Source: Holdemania massiliensis (GTDB taxonomy: Bacteria > Bacillota_I > Bacilli_A > Erysipelotrichales > Erysipelotrichaceae). Taken from it: 64,000 nucleotides of DNA. The position numbers and the translations under genes were made by a program. The stretch spans positions 496,001 to 560,000 of the forward strand of contig NZ_JAKNTK010000001.1 of NCBI RefSeq assembly GCF_022440805.1, given 5' to 3'. Below are positions 59,233 through 64,000 of the stretch, piece by piece; position 1 is the first letter of the stretch, and every line of letters begins with the position of its first letter. Below the pieces are notes generated by a model, which was not told the DNA's origin, did no database searches, and worked only from the letters and a program-made list of their open reading frames with translations.

Positions 59233-59928
59233 ATGATGGAAATGAAGCGTGTTCGAGATCATCTCTGCAGTATCGAAGAAGGCTATGTCCGCTGTTTTCT
59301 CATTGAAGGTGAACGTGCGGCTCTGGTTGTCGACGGCGGTGTCGAAGCGGGTTTAAGAGAAAGGGTGACCCAACAGACTGAAAAGCCGGTGACGTTCTTA
59401 TTGACGCACAGCGATCCGGACCACATGGCAGCCTGTGATGAATTTGATAAAATTCTGCTTCATCCGGCTGAGATGGCGCGGTTTATGCAGAAACATCCGT
59501 ATTCCGGAGAACTTATTGCGGTGCAGGAAGGGGATCAGCTGGATTTTGAGCCGTATCACTTTGAGATTGTCCTGATTCCCGGACATACCCCAGGCAGTCT
59601 TGCCTTGTGGGAAAAGTCCAGAAGGTTTCTAATCAGCGGCGACAGTGTAACCAATGCCACGACCTTTCTGTTTGGCGAAGGTCGCAATTTACAGGCGTAT
59701 TTGTCCAGCCTGCGGAAACTAGAAGCGATGGCCGATCAGCTCGACGTGATCTATGGCTCGCATGGGCCGGTAGAGGTTTCTGTAGCACGGATCGGCGAAC
59801 TGATTGAATTGTGCGAGCAGGTGCAGCGGGGACAGCTCCAAGGCACGCCTGCGGAACGCTTCGCAGGCAATATCCAGGAAATTCGCTGGAAGTCAGCGGC
59901 CGTTTATTATCCTGCCTCATCCAAATAA
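59233..59928 (+). CDS. MBL-fold metallo-hydrolase
   Basis: The 231-residue protein has the metallo-beta-lactamase fold: LTHSDPDHMAA in place of the usual HxHxDH (the second His is replaced by Asp), GHTPGSLAL, SGDSVTN and YGSHGP as later metal-ligand regions. Members hydrolyse thioesters, lactones or phosphodiesters; the altered first motif makes metal loading and activity uncertain. No signal peptide. CCAGGAGGAAACCC precedes the ATG. A shared terminator follows. Confidence 0.85.
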   Translation: MMEMKRVRDHLCSIEEGYVRCFLIEGERAALVVDGGVEAGLRERVTQQTEKPVTFLLTHSDPDHMAACDEFDKILLHPAEMARFMQKHPYSGELIAVQEGDQLDFEPYHFEIVLIPGHTPGSLALWEKSRRFLISGDSVTNATTFLFGEGRNLQAYLSSLRKLEAMADQLDVIYGSHGPVEVSVARIGELIELCEQVQRGQLQGTPAERFAGNIQEIRWKSAAVYYPASSK

Positions 59929-59996
59929 AAAAAGCCGGAATCCTGCCTTTTCCCACAGCGATCATCGCTGCAGGAAGGCGGGAAAACCGGCTTTTT
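59927..59996. terminator. Bidirectional terminator between MBL and DeoR genes
   Basis: AAAAAAAGCCGG (59927-59938) pairs with CCGGCTTTTT (59987-59996) around a further extended stem (CAGCGAT/ATCGCTG at its tip), with T runs on both strands. Confidence 0.9.
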
Positions 59997-60013
59997 CTTT
60001 TGCTTGAAAGGAT

Positions 60014-60769
60014 TTAGTCCAACTTACTTTCACCGTTGGTTAGCTGATAGCGAATCTGGGAACGGTCAAAATCCGGGATCTCATCGCTGAGGATCACAGC
60101 CTGATCCAGACGGGAAAACTTGACAGGGTAGAGCTTGTTGAATTTGGAACCGTCAGCGAGGATGAAGGTGGAACTGGAATGCGCGATCACTTTTGCCTTG
60201 ACGTCGGCTTCCTGTTCGTTGGTGGTCGTAAAGCCGACTTTCTCATGGATGCCGTTGACGCCGATGAACGCCACGTCGAAAAACAGATCATCCAGCTGCT
60301 TCAGCGTCATATTGCCAGTAACGGCTTCGGTTGTCCAGCGGATAGTCCCGCCCAAAAGGATCGTATGCGTGGAATTGTGCTTCAGTTTGGCAATGTGCGG
60401 AATGCCGATCGTGACGACGGTGATGTTTTTGGCCCGTACATAATTCAGCATTTCATAGGTAGAACTGCCGGCGTCGATATAGACCATCTGATTATTTTTG
60501 ATCATTCCGGCAGCCAGGCGTGCAACCTGGTTCTTGCTGGAAACATTGGTTTCCGATTTGATCAGCATCGGTGGTTCGGCGGACTGATCATCATTCAGAC
60601 GGGCGCCCCCATGGAGCCGGCTGACCATGTTGAGATCTTCCATTTGCTGCAGATCGCGGCGGATTGTCGCTTCAGAAACGTTCAGGAGCTGCACCAGCTC
60701 CGCGACGCTGACCGAGGTGTGTTGGCGGCACTGATCAATGATGGTCGCCCAGCGTTGTTGTTTTATCAT
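60014..60769 (-). CDS. DeoR-family regulator
   Basis: The 251-residue protein has an N-terminal HTH (VSVAELVQLLNVSEATIRRDLQQME) and a DeoRC sugar-phosphate-sensing domain (YIDAGSSTYEML, LLGGTIR, VDAFIGVNG-like VAFIGVNGIHE, LADGSKFN). Such proteins repress sugar operons and are released by a phosphorylated sugar, often fructose-1-phosphate or a tagatose/galactitol derivative. It is divergent from the kinase/PTS genes and presumably represses them. The start at 60769 is preceded by CGGAGGGAAATACG. Confidence 0.92.
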   Translation of the reverse strand: MIKQQRWATIIDQCRQHTSVSVAELVQLLNVSEATIRRDLQQMEDLNMVSRLHGGARLNDDQSAEPPMLIKSETNVSSKNQVARLAAGMIKNNQMVYIDAGSSTYEMLNYVRAKNITVVTIGIPHIAKLKHNSTHTILLGGTIRWTTEAVTGNMTLKQLDDLFFDVAFIGVNGIHEKVGFTTTNEQEADVKAKVIAHSSSTFILADGSKFNKLYPVKFSRLDQAVILSDEIPDFDRSQIRYQLTNGESKLD

Positions 60770-60960
60770 CGTATTTCCCTCCGAGGCCATTATAACACAC
60801 TTTCAGGAACATGATTGAAGATGATCGGTAAAATTAATAAAACAATCATTTTGACTGATTAAAACAAGAAACGATCATGATTATTTTTGAAATCAATCAA
60901 AATATGCTTGAATTTGCGATTGATATCGCTTACATTGAAGCTGCGAGGAGGTATCGCTTC
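60770..60960. promoter_or_regulatory. Divergent control region of the DeoR/PTS locus
   Basis: A minus-strand TATAAT (60789-60794) fits the regulator gene. AATCA (60844-60848) and TGATT (60856-60860) form an inverted repeat with 7-bp spacing, and the same ATCA/TGAT words recur at 60875-60900, as expected for several DeoR-type operator half-sites. No classical plus-strand promoter is assigned. Confidence 0.5.
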
Positions 60961-61893
60961 ATGATTATAACAATCACGCTGAATCCTTCGATTGATTACA
61001 CGATGACGGTGGACGAGCCTTTAGTGGATATCGAGGTCAACCGGACTGTCGATGAACAGATGAAGGTCGGCGGTAAGGGATTAAACGTTTCGATGATGCT
61101 GGATAAGCTGCGGATTCCGTCTCGGGCCATCGCCTTGCTGGGCGGCTTCACCGGGGATTATATTCAAAGCCGGCTGCGGTCAGTTCCCTTGATCGATTTG
61201 GTGAGTGTGCCGATAGCGGGGATGAACCGGATCAATGTGAAATTGTATCACGGGCAGGGTACGCTGTGCGTGAACGCCCGCGGTCCCCAGGCAGAGCCAA
61301 AGAGCGAGCAGGCTGTTCTGAAGCAGTTGGATGCGGTCAGTCCTGGAGATTGGGTTCTGGTCTGCGGCAACATGATGCGGGGGTTGAGCGAGGATTTTCT
61401 GATCCGTCTCTCAGACGGCGTTCATGCGCATGGCGCCAAGCTGGTGATCGACATGGAGACGCTGACTCCAGCACTCCTTCAGCGCTGTCATCCGGCATTG
61501 ATCAAACCGAATTTCTATGAGTTTAAGCTCTTGATCCATCAACCGGAGCTGACGCTCAGCGAGCTGCCGGAAGCGGCTGCCCGGCTTTTGGAAAACGGTG
61601 TGGAAAACATCTTGATTTCGCTGGGGGCGGAGGGCGCTTATCTGGCAGGATCCGATGAATGTTACAGACTATTTCAGCAGCCGATCGAGGCGGTCAATCA
61701 GGTCGGCTCCGGCGATGCGATGCTGGCGGCGTTTGTCGGCAAGCTGAGTGAAGGCTGTTCAAAAGCCGAAGCGCTGGCTTGGGCCGGGGCGGCCGGAAGC
61801 AGCGTCGCGATGACCCAGGAAGAAGTCAGACTGGAACAAATTGAACATGGCCTGAGCCGGGTTCACGTCGAAAAGCTGGAATCAGGACGTTAA
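60961..61893 (+). CDS. 1-phosphofructokinase-family sugar kinase
   Basis: The 310-residue PfkB-type kinase begins IITITLNPSIDYTMTVD, has the GGKGLNVS substrate/phosphate block near residue 40 and the C-terminal VGSGDAMLAAF with the catalytic base Asp. These features point to FruK (fructose-1-phosphate to fructose-1,6-bisphosphate) or tagatose-6-phosphate kinase. The start at 60961 follows GCGAGGAGGTATCGC; the open frame to 60877 lies in the control region. It is followed after 46 bp by the PTS gene. Confidence 0.92.
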   Translation: MIITITLNPSIDYTMTVDEPLVDIEVNRTVDEQMKVGGKGLNVSMMLDKLRIPSRAIALLGGFTGDYIQSRLRSVPLIDLVSVPIAGMNRINVKLYHGQGTLCVNARGPQAEPKSEQAVLKQLDAVSPGDWVLVCGNMMRGLSEDFLIRLSDGVHAHGAKLVIDMETLTPALLQRCHPALIKPNFYEFKLLIHQPELTLSELPEAAARLLENGVENILISLGAEGAYLAGSDECYRLFQQPIEAVNQVGSGDAMLAAFVGKLSEGCSKAEALAWAGAAGSSVAMTQEEVRLEQIEHGLSRVHVEKLESGR

Positions 61894-61939
61894 CCATCAA
61901 GCTGATGGTGAACCAATATTAGAAAGAGGGAGAAAAACC

Positions 61940-63796
61940 ATGGCAAAAAAACTGAATTACGCCGACATGGCCGCTGCGATCATCACACAGCTGGGCGGCA
62001 AGGAAAATCTCACCAACGTCAATCACTGCGCAACCCGTCTGCGCGTGGTTGTCCGCGACGAAGCAAAAGTGAATCCAGACGCCTTAAAAAAGATTCCAGG
62101 TGTGCTGGGCGTGGAAGCTCATGCCAATCAAGTCCAGGTCATCGTCGGACAAATCATTGAGGATCTGTTTCTGGAGGTTGAAAAACGCGTGGGCAAAACC
62201 GAGGGAACAGCCCAGAAGCCGCAGGAGAAAAAGCTTGTCACAATTTTCTCGAATTTCCTGCAGCTGATGGCTGGGATCATGAGTCCGGTTATTCCTTCGC
62301 TGATCGCCGCCGGCTTTCTAACCTGTCTGCTTTTACTGCTGAACCTGGTCTTTGGGCTGGATTCAACCAATTCCACGTATATCATTCTGAACAATCTGGC
62401 GCAGTCGGTCTTCTATTTCCTGCCGGTTTTCGTTGCCTACACCTCGGCGAAGAAATTTGATACCGAACCGGTTCTGGCGATGCTTTTAGCCTGTTGGCTG
62501 CTTTATCCGGATTGGGTAACGATGGCCGGAGCCGGCGGCTATACGTCATACTTCGGGATTCCGACGCTGTTAACAACGTATAACGGTGCAGTGCTGCAGA
62601 TCATCCTGTCCGTCTGGGTCATGTCCAAGCTTGATCAGATGCTGAAAAAGGCCCTGCCGCTTTCCGTCCGGCATTTCCTGAAACCGTTTCTTTTGATTCT
62701 GATCACATCCGTCATCACGCTGACGCTGACCGGTCCGTTAGGCGGCTTAGTCACCATTTATATCGCGATGTTCATTGCCTGGATCCGTAATTATGCCAGC
62801 TGGGCTGCGGTGCCGGCGATCATCATCTTTGCCAGTACGATCGGTTTGTTATGTCCGGGCTTCCATCTGGCTTTGATTCCGATTGCCACAACCAGTCTGG
62901 CCACCGTCGGCTATGACGACTTCATCAATATCTGGTTCTTCTGTTGCACGATCACCCCAGGCTTCATCGCTTTGGCCGTGGCGTTGAAAAGCAAGCAGCG
63001 CCGGCTAAAGGAAATCGCCTTCCCGGCTTCGATTTCCGCACTGTTCGGCGGGATTTCCGAACCGACAACCTATGGCATTTCCTACAAAATGCCGAAAGTG
63101 TATTTCTGCAGTATTGCGACTTCACTGATCACCGGGCTGTATGCCGGCTTCGTTCACTTGAAATGCTACGGCTTCGGCGGTTATTCGCTGACAAACATTT
63201 TATTATATCTGGGCGAAAACGGCGATACCGCAAACTTCATCAAGGCGTTAATCGGTGTGGGAATCATGGCAGTCTGCTCGTTTGTCTTCGTCTTCTTAAC
63301 CAAGTGGGATGACAGTGTCTATAATGAAGACGATGAAAGTGAAGCTGCATCCGCTTTAGCTTCCATCGAACTGTCCGCTCCGGCGGAGGGCGTCTATATT
63401 GCCCAGGAAAAAATTGCGGATCCGGTCTTTGCGGCAGGAACGCTGGGCGCTTGTTTCGGGATCCGCCCGCAGACGGATGAAGTGAAGGCTCCGATCAGCG
63501 GCATCATCAATTCGATTGCCCCAACGAAGCATGCGATTACGATCAAGGGTGAAGGCGGTGCTGAAGTGATGGTGCATATCGGCATTGATTCGATGAAGCT
63601 GGATGAACATGAAATTGAGCCGCTTGTTGAAGTCGGACAGACCGTTTCCCGCGGTCAGGTGCTGGCAAAGGTTGATCTGGAAGCCTTCAGAGCAAAGCAG
63701 CTCGACGATACGATCATTGTGATCTTATTAAACAGTGCGGCGTATGCCGAGGTCAGAGCCGACGATCAGCGCCAACAGCTGATTGCGGCAGCGTAG
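61940..63796 (+). CDS. PTS EIIBCA, glucose/beta-glucoside superfamily
   Basis: The 618-residue permease has domains in the order B-C-A: EIIB with phosphorylated Cys30 in NHCATRLRV (residues 1-85), EIIC with about ten membrane helices (105-470; IMSPVIPSLIAAGF, FGGISEPTTYGI-type AISALFGGISEPTTYGI), and a Glc-type EIIA with VMVHIGIDSMKL (phospho-His, about 545-550). It imports and phosphorylates a hexose or beta-glucoside. With a 1-PFK-type kinase and DeoR regulator next to it, a fructose-type or related sugar is likely, although the B/C type is that of beta-glucosides. Confidence 0.94.
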   Translation: MAKKLNYADMAAAIITQLGGKENLTNVNHCATRLRVVVRDEAKVNPDALKKIPGVLGVEAHANQVQVIVGQIIEDLFLEVEKRVGKTEGTAQKPQEKKLVTIFSNFLQLMAGIMSPVIPSLIAAGFLTCLLLLLNLVFGLDSTNSTYIILNNLAQSVFYFLPVFVAYTSAKKFDTEPVLAMLLACWLLYPDWVTMAGAGGYTSYFGIPTLLTTYNGAVLQIILSVWVMSKLDQMLKKALPLSVRHFLKPFLLILITSVITLTLTGPLGGLVTIYIAMFIAWIRNYASWAAVPAIIIFASTIGLLCPGFHLALIPIATTSLATVGYDDFINIWFFCCTITPGFIALAVALKSKQRRLKEIAFPASISALFGGISEPTTYGISYKMPKVYFCSIATSLITGLYAGFVHLKCYGFGGYSLTNILLYLGENGDTANFIKALIGVGIMAVCSFVFVFLTKWDDSVYNEDDESEAASALASIELSAPAEGVYIAQEKIADPVFAAGTLGACFGIRPQTDEVKAPISGIINSIAPTKHAITIKGEGGAEVMVHIGIDSMKLDEHEIEPLVEVGQTVSRGQVLAKVDLEAFRAKQLDDTIIVILLNSAAYAEVRADDQRQQLIAAA

Positions 63797-63811
63797 AGAA
63801 AGGGGAATTCT

Positions 63812-64000
63812 ATGCGGAAATATGATAAGCAGCTGCTGGAGCAAATTCGGGCAAAGGAACATGTTGAAAGGATCGACGGAGTTCCTGTTCTGATGAAGCC
63901 GGTGCCGGATGATGAACGCAAGCATGTGCTGGATCCGCGGCTGCTGGAAGTCATTCGGATGAAGCAGAAAATGTTCGCGCAGCGCTCTCAAAACGGATAT
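63812..64000 (+). CDS. Partial gene at the right edge, unknown
   Basis: ATG at 63812 follows GAGAAAGGGGAATTCT and the frame stays open to the end of the window (63 residues: MRKYDKQLLEQIRAKEHVERI ... then DDERKHVLDPRLLEVIRM). It starts 15 bp after the PTS gene, so it is probably the third gene of that operon. Too little is visible to name the product; an enzyme acting on the imported sugar or its product would fit the position. Confidence 0.75.
   Translation, partial: MRKYDKQLLEQIRAKEHVERIDGVPVLMKPVPDDERKHVLDPRLLEVIRMKQKMFAQRSQNGY

Overview
This 64 kb window looks like chromosomal DNA of a low-to-mid GC Firmicute. It has strong AGGAGG ribosome-binding sites, many U-tailed hairpin terminators, lipoprotein signal peptides, a Glc-type PTS and the Firmicute order rpmE-tdk-prfA-prmC-(spoIIR-like). 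The overall flavour (AEC, YitT, HdeD, DUF1846, CD3324, flavocytochrome-like reductase with its own two-component system) suggests a gut anaerobe of the Erysipelotrichia type, perhaps near Holdemania. That placement is an inference from gene content, not a computed result.

Layout. 1-6.1 kb: the end of an AT-rich beta-propeller-like protein, DUF1846, a cold-shock gene with a structured leader, and a coupled DUF885/HAD pair. 6.1-9 kb: mobile-element scar with a truncated IS91-like (Y2) transposase, a small overlapping ORF and a divergent TnpB-related gene followed by structured DNA. 9-18.4 kb: housekeeping (fba, yitT-like, murA), a TraX-like membrane protein with an OmpR-type two-component system, and a YesMN-type two-component system. 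18.6-29.1 kb: a secreted flavin reductase that the YesMN-type system probably controls, AEC transporter, an AT-rich lipoprotein beside a decayed response regulator, a GGDEF protein, an XRE regulator with a palindromic operator, HdeD-like protein and an alpha/beta hydrolase. 29.6-38 kb: a two-gene operon of a small membrane protein and a 2625-aa surface protein with eight 159-aa tandem repeats and an unusual three-helix C-terminal anchor. 39-42 kb: a BvgS-like hybrid sensor kinase. 42.4-47.3 kb: rpmE, tdk, MATE, prfA, prmC and a short SpoIIR-like remnant. 47.7-52 kb: HxlR regulator divergent from an Old Yellow Enzyme-like gene, a Vat-like acetyltransferase overlapping a choloylglycine-hydrolase-like gene, a CD3324 protein and a flavodoxin. 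52.3-57.7 kb: CorA-like transporter, then an OmpR-type two-component system with an FtsX-type permease and its ATPase (Vnc/Vex-like). 57.8-64 kb: SDR, a candidate C-rich small RNA, an MBL-fold enzyme, and a DeoR/1-phosphofructokinase/PTS EIIBCA sugar locus running off the end.

Several regulators come with visible cis-sites: direct repeats upstream of the flavin reductase (18521/18541) and of the 53 kb response regulator (53263/53274), and a 16-bp palindrome at the start of the XRE transcript (25867). The least explained items are the giant repeat protein operon, the structured 3' flank of the TnpB-related gene, and the UCCC-rich short transcript near 59 kb.
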